Positions 42,361 to 52,700 of a stretch of 64,000 nucleotides of DNA are shown piece by piece. Location: NCBI RefSeq assembly GCF_003970915.1, contig NZ_RXOF01000015.1, forward strand, positions 62,001 through 126,000, written 5' to 3'. The translations under genes were made by a program, and so were the position numbers. The stretch comes from Hymenobacter gummosus. GTDB taxonomy: Bacteria > Bacteroidota > Bacteroidia > Cytophagales > Hymenobacteraceae. Positions within the stretch are counted from its first letter, which is position 1; the number at the start of each line of letters is the position of its first letter. Below the pieces are notes generated by a model that worked only from the letters and a program-made list of their open reading frames with translations, was not told where the DNA came from and made no database searches.

Positions 42361-43911
42361 TTACGGCTGGTCCCACCACACCGGAATCGTCACGTAATCC
42401 GGCCGGTTGCCGCCCGCCGCGTCCACGGCGCGCGGGTTGTAGAGCGTCTCGGTCTGCGGCGGGGCCAGGCGGCGCGGGAACTTGCGCTGCGTGGGGTCCG
42501 TCGGCACCGGGTTCAGGATGGGGTTGGCGCCGGCGGGGTACGCGTAGTTCACGTAGATGTCGGAGCGGAAGTCGTAGCGGCGCATATCCGACCACGACTC
42601 CGGGTTCAGGAACATGGCAATGTACTTCTGCTCCATGATGCGCTTTTCGGTCAAATCGGCTGCGGTCTGGGCCACGGCCGGGCTGGCCAGGTAGGCGTCG
42701 ATCTGCCCCTGGGTGATAAGCGGGAACGTCACCGAAATGCCCTGCGAGGAGAAGGTGCCCCCGCCGCTGATTTTGCGGATGTGCGCCTCGATGCCCTGGC
42801 GGTAAGCCGTAAAGGCGCGGCTGCGGTTGCCCGCCTTCAGGGCCGCTTCGGCCTCGATGAACTTCAGCTCGTGGTAGGTCACCGTCTCGAAGTAGCCCAG
42901 GTCGCGGGCGTACCAGCTGTAGTAGAAGTCGGCCACGCCGCCGATGGTGGTGCCGCCGGCCGTGCCGGGATTGGCGCCCTGGCTGGCCGTATTGGCCATG
43001 ACGGGCAGGCGCGGATCAACTACGCCGGGGTAGGTGGCGTTGGCGATGTTGCCGTTCAGGTAGCGCAGCAGGTTCAGCGAGTAGGTGCCGGTGGCAAAGT
43101 TGGCGCGGGTGGTGCCGAAGATGTTGGTGCTGCCCGTCACCGGGGGCACGGGCGTCTCAAACTGCAGCTGCGCGTCGTCGGCCGTGCCCTGGAAGCCCGC
43201 GTCGACGGCGGCCAGCACGGCGGTGGGGTTGTAGCTGCTTTTCTTGGTGAGGTGGTTGAGCTGCCGGGCCTTCAGCGAGTTGGCCAGCCGGATCCACTTC
43301 TGCGTGTCGCCGCGGTACAGGATGTCGCCGCTGATGCTGGGCGTGGTCAGGTACAGGGGGCGCAGGTTGGCCGAGCTGGGCTTCTGCATTTCCGCAATGC
43401 CCTCGTCGAGCAGGCGGAAGATAGTCTGGTACACCTGCTCCTGCGGGTCGTACTTGGGCGTGTAGTTGGCCGCGCCCTGGAACGCCTCGGAGTAGGGCAC
43501 GTCGCCGAGCATGTCGGTGGCGTGGGCCAGGCTCATGGCCAGCGTGATTTTGGCCGCGCCCACGTAGTAGGGCGAGCCTTCCTGCTGCGCCGCGGCAATG
43601 GTGGCATTGAGGTTGCCGGCCGCGTAGAAGTACAGGTAATTAAACGTGTTGGTGCTGTTGCCGGTGGTGAAGTAGTACTGGTCGGTGCTGGCCGCGGGAG
43701 TACGGCGCACGACGTACTGGGTGATGTAAGCCGTGGTCAGCGAGGTAAACATCTGCTGCTGAAAAGCCTGCGAGATACCCCCGGGCAAAAGGAAGTTGGG
43801 CGTGGAAGAGACGGGGTTATTGGGGTCGGTATTGACGTTGAGGAAATCCTCGCACGACGTCAGCGCCCCGCCCCCCAGCAGCAAGCCCAGAAGGAGAAGG
43901 TATTTTTTCAT
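42361..43911 (-). CDS. SusD/RagB-type nutrient-binding lipoprotein
   Basis: 516 residues; lipoprotein signal ending GGALTSC (Cys at about 20), then the typical EDFLNVNTDPNNP start. It resembles the SusD-like_2 subgroup: an alpha-helical scaffold with TPR-like elements (KITLAMSLAHATDMLGDVPYSEAF, QTIFRLLDEGIAEMQ, WIRLANSLKARQLNHL, TYHELKFIEAEAALKAGNRS) and the C-terminal PESWSDMRRYDFR. It forms the lid of the SusC porin and binds the ligand at the cell surface. It lies 100 bp downstream of susC, a gap filled by the repeat array 43924-44011. Confidence 0.93.
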   Translation of the reverse strand: MKKYLLLLGLLLGGGALTSCEDFLNVNTDPNNPVSSTPNFLLPGGISQAFQQQMFTSLTTAYITQYVVRRTPAASTDQYYFTTGNSTNTFNYLYFYAAGNLNATIAAAQQEGSPYYVGAAKITLAMSLAHATDMLGDVPYSEAFQGAANYTPKYDPQEQVYQTIFRLLDEGIAEMQKPSSANLRPLYLTTPSISGDILYRGDTQKWIRLANSLKARQLNHLTKKSSYNPTAVLAAVDAGFQGTADDAQLQFETPVPPVTGSTNIFGTTRANFATGTYSLNLLRYLNGNIANATYPGVVDPRLPVMANTASQGANPGTAGGTTIGGVADFYYSWYARDLGYFETVTYHELKFIEAEAALKAGNRSRAFTAYRQGIEAHIRKISGGGTFSSQGISVTFPLITQGQIDAYLASPAVAQTAADLTEKRIMEQKYIAMFLNPESWSDMRRYDFRSDIYVNYAYPAGANPILNPVPTDPTQRKFPRRLAPPQTETLYNPRAVDAAGGNRPDYVTIPVWWDQP

Positions 43912-43923
43912 CTGATGGAATTG

Positions 43924-44011
43924 TTAAATGGCTGCATGGCTAAATGGCTGGTCGTTCCAATTAGGTTCATGAACAATCAACCATTTGACCATTGAGCCAT
44001 TCGGCCATTTA
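43924..44011. repeat. Palindromic 8-bp repeat array between susC and susD
   Basis: Left units AAATGGCT, GCATGGCT, AAATGGCT; right units (in inverted sense) AACCATTT, GACCATTG, AGCCATTC, GGCCATTT. The centre GGTCGTTCC...GAACAATCAA resembles that of the 33061-33170 array. It abuts the susC stop codon (44012-44014) with no spacer, inside what should be one operon, and could set the susC:susD ratio. Confidence 0.8.
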
Positions 44012-47000
44012 TTAAAAATTCGCCCGGATGGCCATGTCCACGCCGCGGGTGGCGGGGGTGCTGCCGTAGTCGAAGCCGCCGGAGCCGCCGCCGCGCACGC
44101 CTGCGCCGGCCGAGGCGGTTTCGGGGTCGGCGCCCGAGTATTTGGTGAACAAGAGCAGGTTGCGGCCGGTCACCGACAGCTCCACGCCCTTCACGAAGGA
44201 GCCGCCCAGCCAGCTCTGGGGCAGGCGGTAGGCCAGCGTGGCGTAGCGCAGGCGCGTCCAGGAACCGTCTTCCACGAAGGCCCAGCCCGTGCCGGCGTAC
44301 TGGTTGATGAAGTAGCCCTGCGTCAGCTCTACCGGGCGGGTGTTGGGCGCGTAGGTGCCGTCGGCATTGCGCACCACTCCGTCGATGATGGCGGTTTTGT
44401 AGCGGTCCAGGGTCCGCTCGCTCAGGCCGTTGCGCACCATCACCCACTCGTTGCCGTTGACCACCTTGCCGCCCTTGCGGAAGTCCATCATAAAGGCCAG
44501 CGAGAGGCCCTTGTAGCTTACCGTGTTGGTGACCTGCGTGGTGAAGTCGGGGGCCCGGTCGCCGGCGTACACGAACGTGCCGGCTACCACCGAGGGCAGG
44601 CCCGTGGTGGCGCTGATGATGGGCTGCCCGTTGTAGGGCGAGTTCGGGTCGTTGACGCGCTGATAGTCGATAACGCCGATGGAGGTGATGGGCCGGTCGG
44701 GGAAGGCGCTGCCGCGGGCCACGTCAATCACCCAGGAGTCCGACTGGTTTACCTCCGTCAGGAAGCTGGGCAGCTCCTTGGCGCGGTTCTCGTTGTGGAA
44801 GAAATTGGCCAGGATGTCCCAGGTGAAGCCGTTGTCCAGCTGCACCGGCTTGCCCGACAAGGCAATTTCCACGCCCCGGTTTACCACCGTGCCGCCGTTG
44901 ATGTACTGCAGGATAAAGCCCGAAGCCTGGCTCACGCGCGGGGCAATGAGCTGGTCACGGGTTTCGGCGTAGTAGTAGCCCGCGTCGAGGCCCAGGCGGC
45001 CTTTCAGGAACTGCAGGTCGAGGCCCACCTCGTAGGAGCGGGTGCGCTCGGGCTTAAGCTGGGAGTTCGAGCCGAAGAAGCCCAGGCGGAAACCCTGCCC
45101 GATGTAGGTGCTCTGCGCCAGCGGCGACTCCACCCGGTACGGGCCGGTGTCCTTGCCCACCTCGGCCACGGCCAGGCGCAGCTTGCCGTAGCTCAGCCAG
45201 GCGTTGTTGTCGAGGCCCAGGGTGCGGGTAAACTCGTAGCCGGCCGTAGCCGAGCCGTAGAAGAAGCCCTGGCCGTAGTTCTTGCCCTTGTCCGGCCGCG
45301 GCAGGGTCGACGACATGTCGTAGCGGCCGCTCAGCTCCAGCGTCACCTGCCGGAACAAATCGAAGTTCAGGCGGGCAAAATTGCCCACTAGGCGCCGCAG
45401 GGAGTTGGTGGTCAGCGCCCCGCGGTTTACCGTGTTGTTGATGGAGTTGAAGTTGGGCGAGCGGAACACCAGACCGATGATGTCGGTGCTTTCGCGGCGG
45501 CCCTGTTCCACGGTGTTGCCCAGCAGCAGCGTGGCGCCGATGTTCTCGCCGAAGTTGCGCGTGAACTGGGCCGTGAAGTTGGAGTTGAGCAGGCGGCTCT
45601 GGGTGGTCGTTTCCGAGATGCCGCCGTCCTGGTTGCCGGGCTGCGAGGTGCCGATGGCCCGCACCGAGCGCACCTGCTCGGTGTACACGTCGGTGCCCAG
45701 GTTGTAATTCAGGGTAATCCAGCTGGTGGGCTGGTAGGTCAGCTGGGCGTTACCGATGAGGCGGTTGGTGCGGTCCGTCACCGGGTTGCGGTCGGCCGTG
45801 AAGTAAGGGTTATCGGGGTCGGAGGAACCTACCCCGCCGATGAGGCGGCGGCGCGTGCCGTCGGGGTTCAGGTAGTTGCGCGCGTCGTCGTTGCGCGGCC
45901 AGGTGAGCAGGCTCACGAAGTAGCCGCCGGTGCCGCCGAACAGGCCCGGGCCCTGCAGGGAGCGGCGCCCGCCCGAGTTCAGGTACTGGGCCGAGCCCTG
46001 GGCCGAAATCTTGGGCGAAAACTTCATCGTGCCCGACAGGCGTACCGTCGATTTGTTGAAGTCGGAGCCCGGCACCACGCCGGTCTGATCCAGGTGCGAG
46101 GCCGAGAGCAGGAAGGAACCCTTCTCGGTGCCGCCGGTCATGGTCAGGTAGTTCTGCCAGGATTTGGCCTTGCCGAAATAGTTGCCCAGGTTGTCGTACA
46201 CCTGCTCGCCGGGGGCAAACTGCGGCCCCCACGACAGACGCGTGGTCGGGTCGAACACGCCGGCGGTGCCCTGCTTGTAGACGTTCTGCAGCTTGGGCAG
46301 GCGGTTGATTTCGTCCACCGAGTACTGGGTGCGGTAGTCGATGCTCACAGCCCCGGCTTTGCCCTTCTTGGTGGTGATGATGACGGCCCCGTTGGCGGCG
46401 CGCAGCCCGTACAGGGCCGCGGCGGCCGGGCCCTTCAGCACCGTCATGCTCTCGATGTCCTCGGGGTTGATGTCGGCGGCGCGGTTGGGCGAGGCCACCG
46501 AGCGGCCCAGGATGCCGTTGAAGGCCGAGCCCCCGCCGGGCGCCGTCGACTCCACGAAGGAGGAGTTGTCCATGATGATGCCGTCAATCACGAACAGGGG
46601 CTGGTTGTCGCCGTCGAGCGAGTTGCCGCCCCGGATGACGATGGCCGCGCCTTCGCCGGGCGCCCCGCCGGAACTGGTCACCTGCACGCCCGCCACCTTG
46701 CCCTGCAGGGCATTGACGATGTTGGGCTGGCGCGACTCGATGATGTCCTTGGCCGTGACCTGCTGGGCGCCGTAGTTGATCTGGCGGCGCTCCTGCTGAA
46801 TGCCGTAGGCCGTCGTGATTTTAACCTCCTGCAGCTGGGTGGTGTTGGCGGCCAGGGCCACGTCCACCGAGGAGTTGTCGCCCACGGCGCGCTCCACCGC
46901 GTCGTAGCCGATGAAGCTGAACACCAGCGTAGCGCCCGCGGGCACCTGCAAAGTATAGCGGCCGTCGGAGCCGGTTTGGGCGCCGGTGGTGGTGCCCTTC

Positions 47001-47140
47001 ACCACCACGTTCACCCCGGGCAGGGGCGAGCGGTCGGTGGCGGCCGTCACCACGCCCGTTACGGTGCGCGTCTGCTGGGCCAAGGCCGGCTGCGCCAGCG
47101 CGAGGCCGGGCACGGCTAATGACCATAAAAGTTTATTCAT
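44012..47140 (-). CDS. SusC/RagA-type TonB-dependent outer-membrane transporter
   Basis: 1042 residues from the ATG at 47140, where the signal peptide MNKLLWSLAVPGLALAQPALAQ begins. A carboxypeptidase-regulatory-like domain (about 25-100; VTGVVTAATDRSPLPGVNVV ... SFIGYDAVERAV) precedes the plug (about 110-225; VNALQGKVAGVQVTSSGG, VIRGGNSL, PLFVIDGI, ESMTVLKGPAAAALYGLRAA), then a beta-barrel ending in a terminal Phe (MAIRANF). It imports a ligand captured by SusD using TonB energy. The sequence does not name the ligand. The first gene of a three-gene operon (susC, susD, lipoprotein), divergent from the nagB fusion gene. Confidence 0.95.
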   Translation of the reverse strand: MNKLLWSLAVPGLALAQPALAQQTRTVTGVVTAATDRSPLPGVNVVVKGTTTGAQTGSDGRYTLQVPAGATLVFSFIGYDAVERAVGDNSSVDVALAANTTQLQEVKITTAYGIQQERRQINYGAQQVTAKDIIESRQPNIVNALQGKVAGVQVTSSGGAPGEGAAIVIRGGNSLDGDNQPLFVIDGIIMDNSSFVESTAPGGGSAFNGILGRSVASPNRAADINPEDIESMTVLKGPAAAALYGLRAANGAVIITTKKGKAGAVSIDYRTQYSVDEINRLPKLQNVYKQGTAGVFDPTTRLSWGPQFAPGEQVYDNLGNYFGKAKSWQNYLTMTGGTEKGSFLLSASHLDQTGVVPGSDFNKSTVRLSGTMKFSPKISAQGSAQYLNSGGRRSLQGPGLFGGTGGYFVSLLTWPRNDDARNYLNPDGTRRRLIGGVGSSDPDNPYFTADRNPVTDRTNRLIGNAQLTYQPTSWITLNYNLGTDVYTEQVRSVRAIGTSQPGNQDGGISETTTQSRLLNSNFTAQFTRNFGENIGATLLLGNTVEQGRRESTDIIGLVFRSPNFNSINNTVNRGALTTNSLRRLVGNFARLNFDLFRQVTLELSGRYDMSSTLPRPDKGKNYGQGFFYGSATAGYEFTRTLGLDNNAWLSYGKLRLAVAEVGKDTGPYRVESPLAQSTYIGQGFRLGFFGSNSQLKPERTRSYEVGLDLQFLKGRLGLDAGYYYAETRDQLIAPRVSQASGFILQYINGGTVVNRGVEIALSGKPVQLDNGFTWDILANFFHNENRAKELPSFLTEVNQSDSWVIDVARGSAFPDRPITSIGVIDYQRVNDPNSPYNGQPIISATTGLPSVVAGTFVYAGDRAPDFTTQVTNTVSYKGLSLAFMMDFRKGGKVVNGNEWVMVRNGLSERTLDRYKTAIIDGVVRNADGTYAPNTRPVELTQGYFINQYAGTGWAFVEDGSWTRLRYATLAYRLPQSWLGGSFVKGVELSVTGRNLLLFTKYSGADPETASAGAGVRGGGSGGFDYGSTPATRGVDMAIRANF

Positions 47141-47480
47141 AGAGCAATGGGAAAAGGATGAGAAAAGGGGCGAAAACAGAACGTGCGCGGCTATATAGCC
47201 GCGCACGGATGCAAATTCAGGTGTGGGGGAGGCAGAAGCGGCAAACGGAGCAAAAAGCTGACATAGAGCCGGAATCGAAGACGGAAAAACGGTTGGCCGC
47301 CGGCGGGTGGGGCGCGCGTCGGCCGGAAATGGGGCGTGGGAGCTTGTAAAGTAAGATTAAAATAGCGGGAAGCATAAACAAATTCAGCAAGCAAGAGACG
47401 GCCGAAACTTTGAATGATGCAAGTTGACCGCGCCCGGGTAAAAGCCTTTACCTTGGCAGCGCCCACCAACCCCGCCCGCC
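47141..47480. promoter_or_regulatory. Divergent susC / nagB promoter region
   Basis: 340-bp gap between divergent starts. The minus side (about 47340-47400) is clearly AT-rich against the GC-rich surroundings and should carry the susC promoter, leaving a long leader. On the plus side, TACCTTGG (47449-47456), one base off TAnnTTTG, lies 22 bp after a TTG (47424-47426), a reasonable -7/-33 pair for the nagB gene, whose ATG is at 47481. Confidence 0.5.
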
Positions 47481-49406
47481 ATGCACTCAGCTGCCCGCGC
47501 CCAGGAGCGCGTCCCCGTCCAGGTTTACCCCGATTCCGAGCAGGCTTCCGTGGCCGTGGCCCGGCAGATTGCCGACCTCATCCGCGCCCGTGCCGCCGAG
47601 GGCCGCCCCGCCGTGCTGGGCCTGGCCACCGGCTCCACGCCCACCCGCGTGTACGAGGAGCTGGTGCGCCTGCACCGCGAGGAAGGCCTCTCGTTCCGGA
47701 ACGTCGTCACCTTCAACCTCGACGAGTACTTCCCCATGGCGCCCGACTCCTTGCAGAGCTACGTGCGCTTCATGCACGAGTACCTGTTCGACCACATCGA
47801 CGTGCCGGCCGGCAGCATCCACATCCCCGACGGCACCGTGCCGGCCGAGCAGGTGGCCGAGTACTGCCGCCGCTACGAGGAGCAGATCCGCGAGGCCGGC
47901 GGCATCGACCTGCAGCTGCTCGGCATCGGGCGCACCGGCCACATCGGCTTCAACGAGCCCGGCTCCGGCGCCCGCTCGCGCACCCGCCTCATCACCCTCG
48001 ACCACATCACCCGCACCGACGCGGCCTCCGACTTCTACGGCGAGGAAAACGTGCCGCGCCGGGCCCTGACCATGGGCGTGGGCTCCATCCTCGACGCCCG
48101 CCAGATTATCATGATGGCCTGGGGCGAGGGCAAGGCCGCCGTGGTGAAGCGCACCGTGGAGGGCGAGCCGACCGACTCGGTGCCGGCCACCTACCTGCAG
48201 CAGCACCCGGCCGTGCAGGTGGTGCTCGACGAGGCCGCCGCCGCCGAGCTGACGCGCCGCAAAACGCCCTGGCTGGCCGGCCTCGACAGCAACTGGCAGG
48301 ACGCGGCCACCGTGCGCAAGGCCGTGACCTGGCTGGCCCGGCAGCTGCAGAAGCCCATCCTCAAGCTCACCGACGAGGACTACAACGAAAACGGCCTCTC
48401 CGATTTGCTGGCCACCTCCGACACCCAGGCCTACGGCCTGAACATTCGCGTCTTCAACGAGCTGCAGCACACCATCACCGGCTGGCCCGGCGGCAAGCCC
48501 AATGCCGACGACACCCACCGCCCCGAGCGGGCCGCGCCCTTCCCCAAGCGCGTGCTCATCTTCTCCCCGCACCCCGACGACGACGTTATCAGCATGGGCG
48601 GCACCCTGCTGCGCCTCGTCGACCAGGGCCACGAGGTGCACGTGGCCTACCAGACCTCCGGCAACATTGCCGTGTTCGACGACGAGGCCATCCGCTTCGC
48701 CGACTTCGTGGCCGACTACGACCAGGCCCTGCGCCTGCCCGGGGAGCAGCCCGCTGAGCAGCTCTACCAGCGCATATCGGAGTTTCTGCGCCGCAAGGCC
48801 CCCGGGCAGGTCGATTCGGCCGAGGTGCAGCAGATCAAGGGGCTCATCCGGCGCGGCGAGGCCAAATCGGCGCTACGCCTCGCCGGCCTCGACCCCGACG
48901 AGCGGGCCCACTTCCTCGACTTGCCCTTCTACGAAACCGGCCGGGTGCGCAAAAAGCCCATCGGGGAGGAGGACATTCAGATTACCATCGACCTGCTCAA
49001 CCGCCTGCAGCCCCAGCAGATTTACGCCGCCGGCGACCTGTCGGACCCGCACGGTACGCACCGGGTGTGCCTGGCCGCCATTATGCAGGCCGTGCAGCGC
49101 CTCAAGGCCGAAGGCGCCGCGTGGCTGCAGGACTGCTGGGTGTGGCTGTACCGCGGTGCCTGGCAGGAGTGGGACATCGACCAGATTGAAATGGCCGTGC
49201 CCCTCTCGCCCCAGGAGCTGACGCGCAAGCGCCGCGCCATCTTCAAGCACCAGTCGCAGAAAGACCGGCCGCTGTTCCCCGGGGCCGACCAGCGGGAGTT
49301 CTGGCAGCGGGCCGAGGAGCGCAACCGCACCACCGCCAAAATCTACGACCAGCTCGGCCTGCCCGAGTACGAGGGCATCGAGGCCTTCGTGCGCTGGCAG
49401 TACTGA
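47481..49406 (+). CDS. nagB: Glucosamine-6-phosphate deaminase fused to a LmbE/PIG-L deacetylase-like domain
   Basis: 641 residues, cytoplasmic. Residues 1 to about 290 are NagB, which turns glucosamine-6-phosphate into fructose-6-phosphate and ammonia: LGLATGSTPT (46-55), catalytic Asp81 in TFNLDEYF, GIGRTGHIGFNEP (148-160) with His154. Residues about 355-640 are a LmbE/PIG-L-type Zn-dependent deacetylase: FSPHPDDDVISMGGTL (361-376) and DLSDPHGTHRVC near 515. This 640-residue two-domain form is common in Bacteroidota; the second domain could deacetylate GlcNAc-6-phosphate or a related sugar (inference). Lies between two SusCD loci, pointing to amino-sugar use. Confidence 0.95.
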   Translation: MHSAARAQERVPVQVYPDSEQASVAVARQIADLIRARAAEGRPAVLGLATGSTPTRVYEELVRLHREEGLSFRNVVTFNLDEYFPMAPDSLQSYVRFMHEYLFDHIDVPAGSIHIPDGTVPAEQVAEYCRRYEEQIREAGGIDLQLLGIGRTGHIGFNEPGSGARSRTRLITLDHITRTDAASDFYGEENVPRRALTMGVGSILDARQIIMMAWGEGKAAVVKRTVEGEPTDSVPATYLQQHPAVQVVLDEAAAAELTRRKTPWLAGLDSNWQDAATVRKAVTWLARQLQKPILKLTDEDYNENGLSDLLATSDTQAYGLNIRVFNELQHTITGWPGGKPNADDTHRPERAAPFPKRVLIFSPHPDDDVISMGGTLLRLVDQGHEVHVAYQTSGNIAVFDDEAIRFADFVADYDQALRLPGEQPAEQLYQRISEFLRRKAPGQVDSAEVQQIKGLIRRGEAKSALRLAGLDPDERAHFLDLPFYETGRVRKKPIGEEDIQITIDLLNRLQPQQIYAAGDLSDPHGTHRVCLAAIMQAVQRLKAEGAAWLQDCWVWLYRGAWQEWDIDQIEMAVPLSPQELTRKRRAIFKHQSQKDRPLFPGADQREFWQRAEERNRTTAKIYDQLGLPEYEGIEAFVRWQY

Positions 49407-49499
49407 GCCCGGCCATGCGGCAGTCCGCCCGGCTTGATGCTACTGCATAGTTCTTGGACTATGTAAAGCGGCGCGCCATATTGCAAGGTCCCGTTAGGC

Positions 49500-49554
49500 G
49501 GCGGTCCGCGGCTCCGAAACCCTGGGGTTCGGAGCCGCGGACCGCCGGTTTTTT
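49500..49554 (+). terminator. Rho-independent terminator of nagB
   Basis: 19-bp stem (49500-49518 with 49528-49546), nine-base loop, then a T-run (GGTTTTTT). About 95 bp after the nagB stop. The following about 160 bp up to 49700 show nothing I can name, and about 49707-49750 is AT-rich (probable promoter of the next susC). Confidence 0.9.
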
Positions 49555-49789
49555 GCGTGGTTTCTGACGGTGCCGGGTGGAATCGGACAGCGGTTTTTTG
49601 CGGGCTGACCGGGCGGAGAGGCGGCTTTCAGCGGGAGTAGCGGCACCACTGGCCGGGGTGCGGGGTGCGGGCCCATTCGAGTAGTCGGCTTTGCGGGCGG
49701 AGCCAATTTTTCAAACAGCATTAATGTGTTATTAAAACTTGTACATTACTCAGGCATTCCATTCACTTCCCACCTTTTCCTGTTCCCTT

Positions 49790-52700
49790 ATGCGCAACAT
49801 CTACTTATGGGCGCGGCCCCTGCTGCTGGGCGGCTGCCTGATTCCCGGACTACTGCCCCCGGCCACCGTGGTGGCGCAGGCGGTGCAGCAGTCGTACACG
49901 CTGCAGGGCCGGGTGACGGACGGCCGCGGCCAGGGCCTGCCAGGCGCCACCGTGCTGGTAGAAGGCACCACCCAGGGCGCCTCCACCGATGCCGATGGCA
50001 ACTACCGCTTCACGGCCCAGCTCAAGCCGGGCAGCTACGCGCTGCAGGTGTCCATCATCGGCTACCAGCCCCAGAGCCGCCCGCTCACGCTGGGCACGGC
50101 CGACGCCGTGACAACCGACATCAGCCTGAGCGAGGCCCGGCAGAACCTTGATGACGTGGTGGTTATCGGCTCGACGGTGAGCGTGAACCGCCGCGAGCTG
50201 GGCAACGCCATCAACACGGTGCAGGGCAAGGAGCTGACGCAGAGCGGCTCGCCCCAGGTGCTGAACTCCTTGCAGGGCAAGGTGCCCGGCGCCCAGATCG
50301 TGCAGAACTCCGGCGACCCTTCCGGGGCCATGTCGGTGCGGCTGCGCGGCATTCACTCCCTGGCCGGCTCTTCGGACCCGCTCTACGTCATCGACGGGGT
50401 GATTGTGAGCAACGCCAGCATCAACGTGTCGCAGCTGGCGGTGACCAGCGACGTGGGCGTGGCCAACACCGGGCAGAACCGCCTGGCCGACCTGAACCCT
50501 AACGACATTGCCAGCATCAACGTCATCAACGGGGCGGCGGCGGCGGCGCAGTACGGCTCCCGGGCCGCCAACGGGGTGGTCATCATCACCACCAAGCGCG
50601 GGCAGGCCGGGCAGGTGCGGGTGACGGCCTACACCAGCTTCAACATGAACGAGCTGCGCCATATGGTGCCGGTGAATACCTACGGCAAGCAGTTCGGGGC
50701 CGATACGTACCCGACCCGTAACCCGGACGGCTCGCTGACCACCAACACGTTCCGGCTGTATTCTATCGGCTCGGCCGCCCCGCTGCAGTCGGCCAACATT
50801 CCGGTGCCGGGCCTGACGACGACCGTCATCAACCGGGCCAACGCCAACACCCCGCTGGCCACCAACCTGGTGGACGTGACGCGCTACAACTACTTCGAGG
50901 ACATCTTCCAGCGCGGCTACGGCACCGATAACGGCGTCTCGCTGACGGGCGGCTCGGAAGGGACGCAGTATTTCGTGTCGGGCGGCTACCTCAAAAACCA
51001 GGGCATCATCCGCGGCACGGCCTTCACCCGCTACAACCTGCGCGCCCGCGTGGACCAGCGCCTGGCCAAGTGGGCCAAGGTGACGGCCGGGCTGGCCTAC
51101 AGCAACAGCCTGGCCGACGAAAAGGCCAACGGCAACGTGTTCTACAGCCCCATCAACTCGGTCAACATCACCAACAACATCTACGACATCAACCGCCGCG
51201 ACGCCAGCGGCAACCTGCTGGCCGTGGAGCCCACCCGCGTGAACCCGCTCTCGACCATCGAGGACATGAAGTTTACCCAGCGCGTGAGCCGCACCATTAG
51301 CGACGTGCAGGTGAACCTGACCCCGTTCAAGGGCTTCTCGGTGGACTACGTGTTCGGGGCCGACGTGTACGGGCAGGAGGGGCAGAGCTACATCCGGCCC
51401 TACCCGTACCAGGCCGTGGCCGGGCTGCCCGCCCAGCGCTACCCGCAGGGCTACGCCGCCAACGGCCTGGCCAACGCCCTGCTGCTGAACTCCGACGTGA
51501 ACGTGGGCTACGAGCGGCCCCTGGGCGAGTCGTTCAAGGTGTCGCTCCTGGGCGGCTACAGCTACCAGTACAGCCGCCAGCAGGTCACGCGCACCCAGGG
51601 CCAGAACCTGACGCCCTTCATCACCACCGTGAGCGGGGCGGCCAGCACCACCGTCACCTCGGGCTTCGACCTGGACCAGTTCGACCTGAGCGGGGCCTAC
51701 GTGCAGGGCACCCTGGGCTACCGCAACCTGGCCTTTCTGACCGGGGCCGTGCGCCGCGACCGGTCGTCGAAGTTCTCTGAGGGCTCAACCAACCAGCTCT
51801 ACCCCAAAGTCAGCGGTTCCCTGGTGCTGTCGGATTTGGGCTTCTGGCAGAACGCGAGCTACAACAAGGCCTTCAACGCCCTGAAGCTGCGGGCCAGCTA
51901 CGGCGAGGCCGGCAACCTGAACGGCATCAACAGCTACGAGCGGTTCTACCAGTTTCTGCCGGTGGGCTTTCTGGGCCGCAATACCTTTCTGCCCGGCTCG
52001 CAGCTGGCCAACCCCGACGTGCGCCCCGAGCGGGTAGCCGAAATCGAGGCCGGCGCCGATTTGGGCTTCCTGGGCGACCGGCTGGGCCTGGGCGTGACGG
52101 TGTACCGCCAGAAAACCGAGGACCTGGTGGTGCGCCGCAACCTGGCGCCCTCCACCGGCGGGGCTACCATCACCAACAACGTGGCGTCGCTGGAAAACAA
52201 GGGGCTGGAGGTGCAGCTGACGGCCGCGCCGGTGCGCACCAAGGATTTCAACTGGGACGTGGCGCTGCTCTTCAACCGCAACCGCAACAAGGTGCTGGAC
52301 CTGCCGGGCACTAACGGGGCGGTGCAGGCCATTTCCGTCGACAACGTGGCCGGGGCGCCGGTGTACCTGCTGGCCGGGCAGCCGGTGGGCGTGTTCTACG
52401 GCTCGGGCTACGCCCGCAACCCCGACGGCTCCCTGCTGCTCACGCCGCAGGGCTTCCCGCAGGACGAGCGCACCCGCGACCAGGCCGTGGGCTCGGTGGA
52501 CTTCGTGCCGGCCCGGGAGGGCAACGGGCAGCCCAGCTACGCCACCGGCACGGCCATTGCCAACGTGCTCATCGGCAACCCCAACCCGAAGTGGACGGGC
52601 TCGTTCAGCACCAGCCTGAGCTACCGCAAACTCTCCCTGCGGGTGCTGCTCGACGCGGTGCAGGGCGTGGACGTGTTCAACGCCGACAAGCGCACCCGGC

